In this document: positions 46,250 to 58,707 of the stretch, in pieces
Numbering within the stretch: the first letter of the stretch is position 1
How the letters are laid out: each line of letters opens with the position of its first letter
Assembly: GCA_028571685.1 (NCBI GenBank)
Contig: CM053164.1
Span: forward strand, 43,016,501 to 43,080,500
Source: Heterohyrax brucei
Lineage: Eukaryota > Chordata > Mammalia > Hyracoidea > Procaviidae
DNA length: 64,000 bases
Direction of reading: 5' to 3'
Notes under the pieces: model-generated
Told to the model about the DNA's origin: nothing
The model's database searches: none
Seen by the model: only the letters and a program-made list of their open reading frames with translations
Translations under genes and position numbers: made by a program

Positions 46250-46379
46250 GTGGATAGAGTTCCAGCTCTTTTATTTTCATTGTATGAATATGCCCTCAGT
46301 TTTAAAAAAATTGTGCTTTAAGTGAAAGCACAGTTCAGGCCAGTTTGTCATACAAAAATGTTGATACACATTGTTAAGC
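46250..46379. other. Unassigned spacer
   Basis: Nothing recognised. Confidence 0.3.
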
Positions 46380-46885
46380 GACACTGGTTGCTCTCACTAT
46401 AATGTGACAGCACACTTCTTTCCATCCTGGATTTTCCTTGCCCATTCAGCCAGCTCCTGTCCCTTTCTGCTTTCTCATCTCACCTCTGGAAGGGAGCTGC
46501 TCATTTAGTCTCATCTATCTACTTGAGGTAAGACGTACTCTCTTCACAAATACTGTATCTTACAGTACAGTCTATGCTTTGTCATTAGAATTGGCTTCAG
46601 GAATGAGTTCCATTCTGGGCTAACAGAGAGTGTGTGGATCATGTCTCCCAGGGTCCCTCCAGTCTCAGTAAGACCATTAAGTCTGGTCTTTTTATTGGAA
46701 TTTGATTCTGCACCCCCTTTTCTCCTGCTGTGTCAGGGACTCTCTGCTGTTGTTTCTTGTCAGGACGTCACTGGTGGTAGCCAGGTGCACTCTGATTCTT
46801 CCGGTCATAGGCTGATGGAGTCTCTAGTTTATGTGGCACTTTCTCTTGGTATGCCCTCAATTTTTACTTCATTTTCCTGCTGATA
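46380..46885 (-). mobile_element. L1 3' UTR fragment, inverted
   Basis: 'tgtgacagcacacttctttc', 'tagtctcatctatctacttg', 'gtctggtctttttattggaa' and 'gtcaggacgtcactggtggt', parallel to the copy at 20.0-20.7 kb. Confidence 0.65.
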
Positions 46886-47389
46886 GGCTTTTTAAAACCA
46901 GTGCTATTGAGATATAATGTAATACTATGCAATTCACCCATGTAGAGAATACAATCTAGTCGTTTTTAGTCATATTTGCAGATATATGCAACCATGACTG
47001 CAGTTCATTTTATTGTGTTTTTATCACCTCTAGAGAAACCCCATACCCTTTAGCTGTCACCCTCACTGTTTCTCTGTCTCCTCCCACCCCACCTCCCAGG
47101 TCCCAGCTGTAGGAAAATTACTTTCTGTCTTCTTGGAGTTCTATAGATTTCCCTATTCTGGACTTTCCTATGACTGGAATCATATCGTATCTAGATTTGT
47201 GTGACTGGCTTCTTTCACTTAGCATAATGTTTTTAAGTTTCAACCACATTGTGCCATGTATTAGTACTTCTTTCCTATTAATGGCTAAATAATAGTCCAT
47301 TCTTTGGGTAGACCATATTATGTTTATCCATTTTCCACCGATGGACATTTCACCTTTGGGCTATTGTAAGTAAATGTTGCTATAATCGT
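46886..47389 (-). repeat. L1M 3' end, inverted
   Basis: 'gctattgagatataatgtaa', 'gatatatgcaaccatgactg', 'ggcttctttcacttagcata' and 'taatggctaaataatagtcc' are the classic reversed end of an old L1M. Confidence 0.85.
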
Positions 47390-47597
47390 TTGTGGAAACC
47401 CTGGTAGTGTAGTGGTTAAGTGCTGTGCCTGCTGATCAAAAGGTTAGCAGTTCATATCCACTGGGTGCTCCTTGGAAACCCTACTCTGTCCTGTTGGGTC
47501 ACTGAGAGTTATAATCAACTTGACAGCAGTAGGTTAGATTTTTTGGGTTCTAAAATAATGATTTGTGGAAAACTTGGTGGTGTAGTGGCTGTGTTAA
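47390..47597 (+). repeat. AfroSINE plus a second SINE head
   Basis: A complete SINE at 47391-47540 ('ggaaaccctggtagtgtagt' to 'gacagcagtaggttagattt') is followed at 47563-47597 by a second start, 'gtggaaaacttggtggtgta', that breaks off after about 35 bp where an RTE begins. Confidence 0.8.
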
Positions 47598-47996
47598 GCC
47601 GTAACATGTCCAAAATAGGTGAGAGGAAGTGTCACCATACTTGCTTCTAGGAAGCTTTCTGGCTGTACTTCTTCCAAGTCAGATTAATTTGTTCCTCTAG
47701 CATTTCATGGTATAGTCAGTATTTTTTGCCAACGCTGTGCTTCAAAGACATTAATTCTTCTTTGTTTTTCCTTATTTATTGTCCAGCTTTCACATACATG
47801 TGAAGTGACTGAAAATATTATTGTTGGGTCGGGTACATCTGAGCCCTCAAAGTGACTTAAACTTTAAAGAGATGTTTTGCACCAGATGTGCTCAATGCAG
47901 TACATTATTTCATCTCCTCCCTGCCACTTTCGTGATTGTCAGTTGTAGAGCCAGTAAGTGAAATCCTTGACAACTTCAATATTTTCTGCATAATGA
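47598..47996 (-). mobile_element. RTE fragment, inverted
   Basis: 'cgtaacatgtccaaaatagg', 'gcttctaggaagctttctgg', 'gtccagctttcacatacatg' and 'tcttgacaacttcaat'-type blocks, reversed RTE C-terminal region. Its natural 3' end is missing on the left. Confidence 0.8.
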
Positions 47997-48181
47997 TATG
48001 TATAAAAATACAACTTATTTTTGTTTATTGATCTTTTATCTACATCATTATTGAATTCACTTAATAATTCTCTTTCAGTGAATGTCTTAGGACTCTATAT
48101 GTAAGATGTCACCTATAAATAGAGACAGTTTTACTTCTTCCTTGCCAATCTGGCTACATTTTATTTCTTTTTACTTTGGAT
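47997..48181 (-). repeat. L1M ORF2 fragment, inverted
   Basis: 'agaagatgtcacctataaat'-type reversed RT region sequence (about 48095-48180). Continues at 48461. Confidence 0.5.
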
Positions 48182-48460
48182 ATATTATCAGAAGGGATCA
48201 GTCCCTGTAGAAGGACATCATGCTTGGTGAAGTAACCCAAGCCAAGTGCCGTCGAGTCGGATCCGACTCATGGCGGTCGAGGGTCAGCAAAAAAGAGGAA
48301 CATTTTCAACAAGATGGGTTAACATAGTGGCTACAACAATGAGTTCAAGCGTAACAGTGATTTTGAGGATGGCACAGGATCAGGCATCCTTTCCTTTTTT
48401 GCTGTTTGTAGGGTTACTGTGAGTCAGAACCAGCTCAGCAGCACCTGAGCAACAACATCA
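48182..48460 (+). mobile_element. RTE 3' end carrying a micro-insertion
   Basis: 'gggatcagtccctgtagaag', 'gagggtcagcaaaaaagagg', tail 'ctcagcagcacctgagcaac'. A SINE-tail unit is inserted at 48235-48276 between the 'gaagta' and 'gagggtcagc' of the RTE. Confidence 0.85.
48235..48276 (-). repeat. SINE-tail micro-insertion in RTE, inverted
   Basis: 'cccaagccaagtgccgtc' followed by the perfect palindrome 'gagtcggatccgactc' at 48254-48269 and 'atggcgg'. Absent from the matching position of the other RTE copies (about 33380 and 58550), so it is a true insertion. Confidence 0.8.
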
Positions 48461-48984
48461 GTTGCCCTGAGAGAGCCTCCCGTATAATGATGAGTAGAAA
48501 TGGAGGGAGTGGAAATTTTTGTCTTATTCTTGACCTTTAGGGAAAAATATCCAGCCTTTCTTTATTAGGTTTTCATAGATGGTCTTTAACAGGTTAAATT
48601 CTTTTCCTAGTTTGTTAAGTGTTTTTTTTTTTTTTAATCATTAAAAGGTGTTGTATTTGGTAAATACTTTTTCTGTGTCTAAACTGAGATGATTGTGTGA
48701 TTTTTTTTTTAATGTATTGGTATTATGTGTTATGTTAATAGATTTTTAGATGTTAAGCCAGTCTTGTGTTTCTGGGATAAATTCTGTTTGGACATGGTAT
48801 ATAATTCTTTTTATGTGATTCTGGGTTCAATTTGCTGTTTTTTTGTTAAGATTTTTTACATCCATCTTCATAAGAGATACTGGTTTGTAGTTTTCTTCTG
48901 TTATGATGTTTTTGTTTTTGGTATTCAGGGCTTATGAGCTGGCCAGTGTTGTCTCCTTTTCTGTTTTTTAGAAGAGTTTTGCTA

Positions 48985-49112
48985 TGTCTGTTAACCAAAA
49001 GGTCAGCAAGTCAAATCCACCAGGTGCTCCTTGGAAACTCTATGGGGCAGTGTGACCTCTAGGGTCGCTGTGAGTCAGACCCAACTTGACGGCAGTGGGT
49101 TTGGTTTGGTTA
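48985..49112 (+). repeat. AfroSINE, head missing
   Basis: Begins at the B-box region ('ctgttaaccaaaaggtcagc') and ends 'gacggcagtgggtttggttt'. 5'-truncated but otherwise well preserved. Confidence 0.88.
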
Positions 49113-49227
49113 TTGATTATGAAGAATTGGTATTAATTCTTCTTTTAATGTTTTTCTTTTAGTGTTCAAGCCATCTGGGCCTGGGCTTTTCTTTGTGCAT
49201 AGTTGTTTTTTCTTTTTCGGTAAATGA

Positions 49228-49845
49228 CTTTTTTTTTCTTTGTTTTTTTAATTGTGATTAAGTGAAAGTATACAATCCAGATCCATTTTGCATGTCTGCC
49301 TGTCTGCAGCTCCATCTGGTGTTGTCACCCAATGGCCACACATTCCTCCTTTTTGCTCTGTGCTTCTAGTATCCTCTTAATAAACACCTGTTCCCTCCTT
49401 TCTACTCTCTTCTCTTCCATGTAGAAAGAAACTATAAGAACAGCTTCCTATAAATGTGTAAAACTATAAAGTACACACACCACATGCTCACACTGTGTCC
49501 CTCAGTCCAACCCATTCTTGTCTGAAGAGTTGACTTCAGTACTGGTTTCTGGTCTGGGCCAGCAATATGTCTAGGGGCCATGTTGCCAGGGGACCCTCCA
49601 GGGTGTTGGACCATCAGTTCTGGTCTTTTAGTACAGTTCCTCAGCTGCACACCTCTTTTTCTCGTGTTGCTGCCGAAACTCTACATTACGTGCCCCCTCA
49701 TGGCTGCCTTTGGCGATGGCCAGGCACCATCTAGTCTTTCTGGTCTCATGTTGATGCAGTCTCTGCCTCCTGGATTGGGAACAATAGGTGTTCCTCAGAT
49801 GGCAACTTGCTATCTTTTAAGATCCCAGGTGTCTTTGTAGGTAAT
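49228..49845 (-). mobile_element. L1 3' UTR insertion, inverted, 5'-truncated
   Basis: T-runs at 49228-49249 (poly-A side), 'aattgtgattaagtgaaagt', 'gtcacccaatggccacacat', 'ttgccaggggaccctccagg' and 'ttcctcagatggcaacttgc'. Same family and order as 60487-61120. It splits the older L1M. Confidence 0.85.
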
Positions 49846-51736
49846 TTTTTGATTACTAATTCATTTTGTTGTTATAGTTATATTCATATTGTTTATTTCT
49901 TCTTAGTTTTGGTATTTGTGTTTTTGTAGTATTTGCTCATTTCTTTTAAATTGTCTAATTTTGTTGGCGTACAATTTTTCATAGTGTTCCCTTATAATTA
50001 TTTTGGTAAGGTCAGTAGTAATATCCCCTCTTTCATGTCTGATTCCAGTATTTTGACTCTTCTTTCTTTTTTTCTTGTTTGATTTGTGGATCTTCTAAAG
50101 CAACAGCTTTTGGTTTCATTGAGTTTCGAAAAGCAATACTCTTCTATGCTCTATTAATTTCCATTTTAATATTTATATTCTTTTCCTTAGGTTTAGTTTG
50201 CTCTTCTTTTTCCAGTGTCTTTTGGTGGAACATTTGGTTATTAATTTGAGATATTTCTTATGATAGACATTCACACCTATTAATTTTCCTCTAAGCACTG
50301 CCTTAGTTGCATGTCGTAAGTTTTGGTATGTTATGTCTTTATTTCTATCCATCTCAAAGTATTTTCTGATTTCATTTGGATGTTTTCATTGAATACTTGG
50401 TTATTTAAGAATAGGCTGTTTAATTTCCACGTATTTGTGCAGTTCCCAGTTTCTTTCTTTCCTGCTATTGATTTCTAATTTTAGTCTATTGTGGTCAGAG
50501 AACATTTTTTGTATTGTTCCTATCCTTTTAAATTTCTTGAGTGAGGCTTATTTTATGGCTCCACATATGATCTGTCCTGGAAAATGTTCTGTGTGTACTT
50601 GAGAAGAATTAATTGTGTTTTTTTATTGGGCTGTATGTTCTATAAATATCTGTGACTTCTGGTTGATTTACAGTGATCAGGTTTTCTATTTCTGTGCTAA
50701 TCCTCTGTTTGTCCATTACTGAAAGTGGGAAATTGAAATGTCCAATAATTATTATTTACTGGAAGTTTCTCCATTTATGTTACTTTTTGCTTCATGTAGT
50801 TCAGTGCTTTGTTATTATATGTTTTTGATTGTTACATTTTCACAACAGGTTGACCCATTTGTTATTATGCCAATGTTCTATTTCTAATAAGTTTTTTTAC
50901 TTGAAGATTTGTTTTGTCTGTTCAATGGCAGTTGGCTTTGGCTTGGTTATTAGTATATCCACTCTAGCTTTCTTGTGGTTGGCTGTTTGTGTATCTTTTC
51001 CATTCTTTACTTTCAACATATATGTATTTTTGGGCCTAAAATGTATCTCCTTTAGACAGTATATTGTTGGGTCCTCAGATTTTAATCCAGTCTGACAACT
51101 TCTGGCTTTTAGATCTTGTTATTTAATATTTTATATTTAATGTTATTGTTGATGTAGTTATATTTACATCTGCCATTTTGCTTTTTATTTTCTGTATGTC
51201 TCATATCTTTTGTATTCCTTTACTGTTTTAGTTTGCAGTAAGTGACTTACGTAATGTAACATCTTAATTTCTGTAATTTTTTGTAGTTTTTTTTTAAGGG
51301 TTTGGTCTAGGATTTACCATATACATCTTATATAATCAGTTTCCGATTTACATTATTTTAATCAGAGATGTATAGAATTGTTACTCCTATATAGCTATAT
51401 GCTCTTACCTTACCTTTTGTGGTGCTATCGTTATGTGTATTAAATTTGTATAATTATTACTTTTTCATCTGAAGTAATTGCTTTAGCCCAGTAAAGCTTT
51501 CCTGTATGTCTCTGTCAGTTTGTTGTACTGTGGAGGCTTGTATATGCTGTGGTACTGCAAGCTAATGCCATCAGTATTCAAATACTGGCAGTGTAACCCA
51601 TGGTAGACACATTTCAGCTGAACTTGTAGATTAATACAGGCTGGGAAGAAGGACCAGTCTATTTCTGAAAAGATTTAGTCAATGAAAATAGCAGCAGAAC
51701 ATTGTTTGATACAGAGCCAAAAGAAGAGCCTGGCAA

Positions 51737-51794
51737 GTTGGAACCAACCAAGCCAAGTGCCGTCGAGTTGGATCCGACTCATGGCAGGTTGGAA
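51737..51794 (-). repeat. SINE-tail micro-insertion in RTE with 7-bp direct repeats, inverted
   Basis: 44 bp at 51744-51787 ('ccaaccaagccaagtgccgt' then near-palindrome 'gagttggatccgactc' at 51765-51780), flanked by 'gttggaa' at 51737-51743 and 51788-51794. Confidence 0.82.
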
Positions 51795-53664
51795 GGTGCT
51801 CAAAAAGACATCTGGGGGAGAGATGCCTATTGAAAATGGAGTCAACCTTAATGACATGGGTGGAGTGAAAGTGTTAGGACCTTCATTTGCTGATGTGGCA
51901 AGACTCCAAATGAAAAGAAACAACTACAGATATCCATTAATAATCGGAACTTGGAATGTACGAAGTATAAATCTAGGAAAATTGGAAGTCATCAAAAATG
52001 AAATGAAATTCATAAATATTGATATCCTAGGCATTAGTGAGCTGAAATGAACTGGTATTGGCCATTTTCAGTTGAACAATCAGATGGTCTGCTATGCTGA
52101 GAGCAACAACTTGAAGACGCATCATCAAAAAGAACATTTCAAGATCTATCCTGAAGTACATTGCTGTCAGTGATAAGATAGTATCTGTACACTGACAAGA
52201 AAGACCAGTTTATACAACTGTTATTCAAATTCACATACCAACAACTAAGACCAAAGATGAAGAAATTGAAGATTTTTACCAACTTCTGCAGTCTGAAATT
52301 GAGCAAACATGCAATCAGGATGCATTGATAATTACTGGAGAGTGAAATGCTAAAGTTGGAAACAAAGGAGAATTGGTAGTTAAAAAATATGGCCTTGGTA
52401 GTAGAAAAATTACTGGACATTCCATGACAGAATTTTGCCAGACCAATGACTTCTTTTTTGCAAAGTTTTTTTTCACACATAAACAACAGCTGTACATGTG
52501 GACTTTGCAGGTGAAATATCAGGAGTCAAATCTACTACCTCTGTGGGGAAGGATGATGGAAAAGCCCAATATCATTAGTTAGCACAAGGCCAGGGGTGAA
52601 CTGTGGAACAGAACATCAATTGCTCATATACCAGTTCAAGTTGAAACTGAAGAAAATTAGAACATGTCCGTCCACAAGACCCAAAGTAAACCTTTGCGTG
52701 TATCCCACCTGAATTTGGATTTGACTTGTTGAACAGTGAATGACCAAAGACTTGAGGAGTTGTGGAATGACATCAAGGGTATCATACATGAACAAAGCAA
52801 GAGGTCCTTAAAAAGAGAGGAAAGAAAGAAAAGACCAAAGTGGAAGTCATAAGAGACTGAAACTTGCTTTTCAATGTCAGATAGCTGAAGTGAAAGGAGG
52901 AAATGGTGAAGTAAAAGAAGAGTTGAACAGAAGATTTCAAAGGCAACTCCAGAAAACTGAGTAAAGTAATGATGTGTGCAAAGACCTTGAGATGGAAAAC
53001 CAAGTGGTAGAACATACTCTGCATTTCTCAAGCTGAAAGAACTGAAGAAAAAAATTCAAGCCTTGAGTTGCAATATTGAAGGATTTTATGGGCAAAAATA
53101 TTAAATGACTGAGGATGTGTCAAAACAAGATGAAAAAAATACATTGAGTCATTATACTGAAAAGAATTGGTTATTGTTCAGTGATTTTGGGAGGTACTGT
53201 GTGCACGGGAACCGATGATGCTGAATTAAGAAGTCCAAGCTGCCCTAAAGGCGTTGGGTAAAAAACAAGGCTCCAGGAATTGATGAATACCACTTGATGT
53301 ATTTTAACAAGTGGATGCAGTGTTAGAAGTACTCATCTCTGCCAAGAAATTTGGAAGACAGTTACCTGGCCAAATGACTGAAAGAGATCCTTATTTCTTA
53401 TTGCTAAGAAAGGTGATTCCACCAAATGCAGAAATTATTAAACAGTATCATTAAAATCACATGCAGGTAAAATTTTGCTAAAGATCATTCAACAAGGGTT
53501 GCAGCAGTGTAACAACAGAGAACTGCCAGAAATTCAAGCCTGATTTAGAAAAGGACATAGATTCAGGGATATCATTGCTGATGTCAGATGGATCCTGGCT
53601 GAAAACAAAGAATACTAGAAAGATGGTTACTTGTGTTTTATTGACTGTGTAAAGGAATTCCATT

Positions 53665-53895
53665 GTATGAATGGTAGTATCCTTTGGAAAGGACCTGAGG
53701 GTCCCTGTGCCTTAGAAGCTCCCAGTTCAGGGGAACATTGACAGCAAAGACATTCATCCAGAACCAATGGAAAAAGGCTTCCTTTGGAGGTGATGCTATG
53801 AATTTGGACTTTAAGCCTACTAGACTGTGTCAAAATAAAAGTTCTCTTTTTGAAGCCATGTAATTGTGGTATCTTTGCTACAACAACACTAGACA
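53665..53895 (+). mobile_element. MaLR-like LTR fragment replacing the RTE reverse-transcriptase core
   Basis: 'tcctttggaaaggacctgag', 'ttcatccagaaccaatggaa', 'caaaataaaagttctctttt' and 'tgtggtatctttgctacaac' are the 3' half of the LTR family at 45750. Both LTR ends are missing. RTE codons stop at 'ggaattccattgta' and resume at 'cttgctgaaagtgaagaaaa', so about 300 bp including the catalytic YADD block are gone. Confidence 0.7.
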
Positions 53896-54276
53896 TTGTT
53901 CTTGCTGAAAGTGAAGAAAACTTTAAGCACTTACTGATGAATGTCAAAGACCACGGCCTTCAATGTGGATTCTACCTCAACTTAAAGAAAACAGAAATCT
54001 TCACAAGTTGACCAATAAGCTGCATCATGATAAATGGGAAAAAGATTGAAGTTGTCAAGGACTTCATTTTACTTGCTTCAACAATCAACACATATGGCGG
54101 CTGCAGTTAAGAAGTCAAAAGACACATTGCATTGGGCAAATATCCTACAAAAAGTCCTCTTTAATGTGTTGGAAAGCAAAAATATCAGCTTGAAGACTAA
54201 GACGCACCTGACCCAAACCACAGTGTTTTCAGTCAGTCTATGCATGTGAAAGCTGGTCAATGAATAAAGAAGACTA

Positions 54277-57200
54277 GGAGGCAGGGCCAAGAAGGAGGAC
54301 TAGACACATATGTCCACAATTCTCTCTGAGAAATAAGGCCTGGAATGATAACTTAATGAAACAGTGTGGACATCTGGGGAGCCCTTGGATCTGGCATGGG
54401 GTTGTCAGATTTGACTAGGCATCAGTAATGGGGTAACTTCCTCTCTAAAAGATGAGGTAATGGCCACTGAACCCTGCTTCTGCTGACTCACTGCTTGGGA
54501 GGGCTGCAGGTACTGGCACCTTTTTTGTTATCCAGGAGGTGAGGACTGGGCATGAGCGAGCTAATATTCTGAACTGCAGTATGTAAGTAAACAGCGTATA
54601 GTGCAGCATATTGGATAGCCACATACACTGAGATTTGGATAGCCACATATTGACACCCTAGCTGCTGACTGAGGGCACTACTGCCCCTTGTCCCTGTCTT
54701 TTTTGGGCCGCGCTATAGATTCTGTTGTTTCACAGCAGGAAGGGCAGCTTGGGCAGGATGTCATCTTGGTCATCTGAGAGGTGGAGTCACCCAGCTAGAG
54801 GCCTTAGCTAGGGCTGATTCTCAAGCAGAGCAGCAGCCCCTGTCTGGAAAGTGCTTCTCTAGCAGAACAGCTGTGCTTAGGATGGCAGTGCCTAGAGCTA
54901 CAGGTGGGGCCTGGCAGAAGATGAGCAGGAAGGACTTAGCACCTCCCTACTTTGAACCATGTCATAGCATCTCAGAATGGCCTATGAGGTGCTTTTGTTG
55001 TCAGCCAGAAGGCGGGGCCTGCCACGTCTGAAGGCCTGATTGATGTAAAATGCCTTTTTAAAATAAGGCCACCTGGAGAACTGACTGCTGAGTTGGCTGG
55101 GCAGCATCTCCTCCACCTTTCACTGATCCACATGACAACATTGGCTGACAGCCTCCCCAGTGACTCCAAAAGTAGGGTACAGTCTTTGCCAGCCTGGAGG
55201 TAAAGCCTGCCACCCTAGAGAGTCCAACTGGGCCAGTCACTAGTGTACACAGAGACAGCTGTTGACCAAGTCCCCTCTTAGAACTATGCCTTAGCTCCTG
55301 CTGAGGTAACAGTGGAGAACTCAAACAGCTTCTAGGTGGCATGCACACAATGATCCATAGATAACCATTTAAAGAAGCAATCCACTGTGGCTCCAGAAAA
55401 CTCTCAAAATAATCAAAAAACTTCCCAGATGAAGAAGCATTTCTGAAACTATCACAGGTCAAGTACAAAAGAATTATATAGAGAGCCCTTCTAGAGATTA
55501 AATAAAATACAGCAGAACAAAATGAAAAATTAAGTACGCTATTTGAACTGATGGAGCGTCAAAGATCTGAAATCCAGCCAATCAGTAACACAATGACAGA
55601 ATTAGACAATTCAGTCCACAGCCAAAAGAGCAGAATTAAGGAACTGGAAGCCAGAGTTAGTGATCTTGAAGGAAGAGCAACCAACACCAGAATTTATGTG
55701 GAAAAATCAGAGAAAAGAAATAAGAAAAGTGAAGAAGCATTAAGAAACATGTAGTACTGTGTAAAGAGGAATAATCTATGAATAATTAGAGTTCCTGAAC
55801 AGGGAGGGGTTCGTGAAAATACAGAATATTGTTGAGGAGTTGCTGACAGAAAACTTAGACCCCAAAAGAAAGACACCAAGACATATTATAATCAAGCTTA
55901 ATAAACAGAAACATAAGCAGATTTGAAAGCACAGTGGAAATGGACAGATTTCTAGATTCATATCACCTCTACCAAATTATCACCCAGAGAATCAGAACAA
56001 CTTAATAAAACCATCACAAAGGAAAAAATTGAAAAGTAATAAAAAAAACTACCAATCAAAAAAAGTCCAAATGGCCTCACTAGAGAATTCTACCAAGCTT
56101 TTAGAGAGGAGTGAACTGGTACAAAAAGAGACTTACAGAGCAATGGAACAGAGTTGAGACCCCAGAACTATCACCATCCTCTCATGAATAGTTGATGTTT
56201 GACAAAGGCCCTAAGGGTTTAAAGTGGTGTGAAAATAGTCTCTTTAACAAATGGTATTGGCAAAATTGGATATCCATCTGCAGAAAACTGAAACAAGACC
56301 TATATCTTACCCCTTACACAAAAAATAACTCAAAATCGATCAAAGACCTAAAAATCAAACATAAAACAATAAAAATTATGCAAGATAAAGTGAAGTCAAC
56401 AATGGAAGGTCCAATACACAGCTTAAACAGACTTCAAAATCTGAGAAACAAGCATGATGAACAGAAGACAAAATAAATAAATGAGAACTACTAAGAATCA
56501 AACACCTTTGGTCATCCAAAGACTATCAGAAGAGTTAAAAGACTACCTACAGGATGAGAAAAAATATTTGGCAACTATATGTTGGACCGATGTGTGATCT
56601 CTGTAATCTACAAGGTACTGTAAAAGATCAGCCAGAAAAAGGTAAATAACCTAAGGAGAGGGATAGACACTTCACCAAAGAGGACATCCAGGAAGGCAAA
56701 AAAAAGATGAGAAAATGCTCATGATCCTTACCTATTAGAGAAATCCAAATCAAAGCTACAGTGAAATAAAAAATTAGACCACAACAAGATTGCCCCTAAT
56801 TTGAAAAACATGAAACAACAAATGCTGGAGAGGTTGTGGAAAGATTGGAACTCTCCTAAATTGCCAGTGGGATTGCAAAATGGTACAACCTCTTTGGAAA
56901 GCAATCTGGTGCTTCCTTCAAAAGCTGGAAATACATATACCATTTGATCCAGTAATCCCACTGCTCAGAATATATCCTACAGTAATAAACATGGTCTCAC
57001 GAACAGACACATGCACGTGAATGTTTATGGTGCACAGTCCATGATAGCAAAAAGATGAACTTAACCGAGATGCCAGCCAACAGATGAATGGATAAACAAA
57101 CTGTGGTACATATACTCTGTGGAACAGTATGCAATGGTGAAGAACAATGATGATTTTAGGAAGCATCTCATAACCTGGTTTCAGTTGGAAGATGTTATGC

Positions 57201-58265
57201 TCAGTGAAATCAGTCAGTGGCAAAAGGAGAAATACTGTATGAGACTCCCGATATAAGGACTGTAAAACAGACCTGTGTACAAAAGAAAAGTCTTTTTGGT
57301 GGCTACAAGGGTGGGAAGGGAGAGAGAATGTTGGTCATAGATTACATAGTTGATAGAAATTGGGTTAGGTGAAAGCAGAAACAGCACACAGTAGAAAGTA
57401 GATCAAATCACCTGGACTTCACCATAAACTGAAAGCTCTTCTAAGCTCAGCGTAATTTTTCAAAGGATAAAGTAGCAGAGGCAGGATCTAGGTACCATGC
57501 TCTCAGCGGACATTGAAGTCAACTGCCATAATTAGCCTATTTGCTGAGCGAATCTTCTGTACCCCATATTGGTGAGTGGTGTCTGGGGTTTCAAAAGCTA
57601 ACAAGCTGCCATCTGCGGTACACCAGATGTTCCCCACTCATCCAGAACAGATGATGACTGAGAACACCAAAGACATGAGGAAAAAAGACCCCAGGAGACA
57701 GAAGGACCCATGTGAATGAGAGGCTGTATCAACATGTAACCTGAAGAAACAGATGGTGCGTGGACACCACCAAAGACAGCTGTGATGGGGCACACAGTAT
57801 TGAGTCCCTGTGGCAACACAAGGAAAAGAGGAGTGCAGGTCAAGAACTCTACTAAAAGACCACAGTTGATTGTCCGACAGCCTGAGGGATCCCCTGGGAG
57901 CATGGCCCCAACAACTGCTGCTGCCCCGTCCAGAAATCACTACTGAGGTCAATTCTTTGGTCAAAAATGGACTGGACTCAGGGACACAGTGTGACCATAT
58001 GGTGTATGTACTTTATGGTTCTATGTATTTATAGGATGTTGTCATACTGGTTTCTTTCTTGATGGAAGAGGAGAGGGTAGAGAGGAGGGAATAGGCGCTT
58101 ATTAAGAGGATTTGACAAGTAAAAGATGAAAAGGAGGAATTTGCTGTCACCAGGCATGGAGAGCAGAAGGAGCTGCAGATAGGCAGGCATGCAAAATTAA
58201 TTTGGATTGTATACTTTCACTCAATCACAATAAATAGAAAGAAGAGGAGGAGAAAAGAAAAAAAG
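54277..58265 (+). mobile_element. Internally deleted L1 inserted in the RTE
   Basis: About 4 kb. 5' UTR from 'ggaggcagggccaagaagga' to about 55430, ORF1 N-terminus at 55551-55754 ('SRIKELEARVSDLEGRATNT'), then a jump at about 55920-56110 through short RT linker pieces to the ORF2 C-terminal region at 56192-56476 ('GPKGLKWCENSLFNKWYWQN'), and a full 3' UTR ending in an A-rich run at 58236-58265. Most of ORF1 and the endonuclease and RT core are missing. It has many stops. Flanked by two copies of a 66-68 bp RTE segment (see findings). Confidence 0.88.
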
Positions 58266-58271
58266 GAATGG

Positions 58272-58707
58272 TGACCCAAACTGTGATATTCTCAGTCACC
58301 CCATATACATGCAAAAGCTTGATAATGAATAAACAAGACAGAAGAAGAATTGACACTTTGAAATTATAGTGTTGATGAAGAGTACTGAACACATCATGAA
58401 ATGCCGGAAGAAGAAACAAGTCTGTCTTGGAAGAAGTATGTAGCCAGAGTGGTGCTTGAAAGCAAGGATGGCAAGACTTTGTGTAACATACTTTGGATAT
58501 GTTATTAGAAGGAACCAGTCCCTGGAAAAGGACATCATGCATGGTAAGGTACAGTGTCAGCAAAAAAAGAGGAGGACATTTGATGAGATGGATTGACACA
58601 GTGGGCTCAAACTTAGCAATAGTTCTAAGGATGACTCAGTTTTGTTCTGTTGTATGTACTGTCTTTTTAAGTCAGAACTGAATCACTGGTACTTAATAAC
58701 AACAATC
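58272..58707 (+). mobile_element. RTE 3' part resuming after the L1
   Basis: 'gtgacccaaactgtgatatt', 'gaagaagaattgacactttg', 'gaaccagtccctggaaaagg', and the tail 'gtacttaataacaacaatc'. It starts with a segment that repeats the end of the left RTE part. Confidence 0.88.

Larger units (their letters stand above)
48461..51509 (-). mobile_element. L1M ORF2 to ORF1, inverted, interrupted
   Basis: Reversed old L1: 'cctgagagagcctcccgtat', 'ttaagccagtcttgtgtttc' (the 'QVGF' region) at about 48755, 'agggcttatgagctggccag', then after the insertions 'cttttggtttcattgagttt' at about 50107 and 'tggtcagagaacattttttg' at about 50491. Towards 51500 it reaches ORF1 or beyond. Broken by a SINE at 48985 and a younger L1 tail at 49228. 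Confidence 0.75.
51510..54276 (+). mobile_element. RTE LINE, near its 5' end, with nested pieces
   Basis: Starts in the RTE 5' UTR ('cagtttgttgtactgtggag') and runs through the endonuclease ('TWNVRSINLGKLEVIKNEMK' in the frame 51682-52050, with an early stop after 'LGISELK'), the linker and the start of RT. The frame is broken throughout. It carries a micro-insertion at 51744, an LTR fragment at 53665-53895 in place of the RT core, and is itself cut at 54276 by an L1. The 3' part resumes at 58272. Confidence 0.88.

Noticed and set aside
52657..53031. 124-codon minus-strand frame
   Set aside because: Antisense to the RTE linker-coding region, whose sense strand gives recognisable RTE protein blocks.
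55058..55468. 136-codon minus-strand frame
   Set aside because: Antisense to an L1 5' UTR and ORF1 start.
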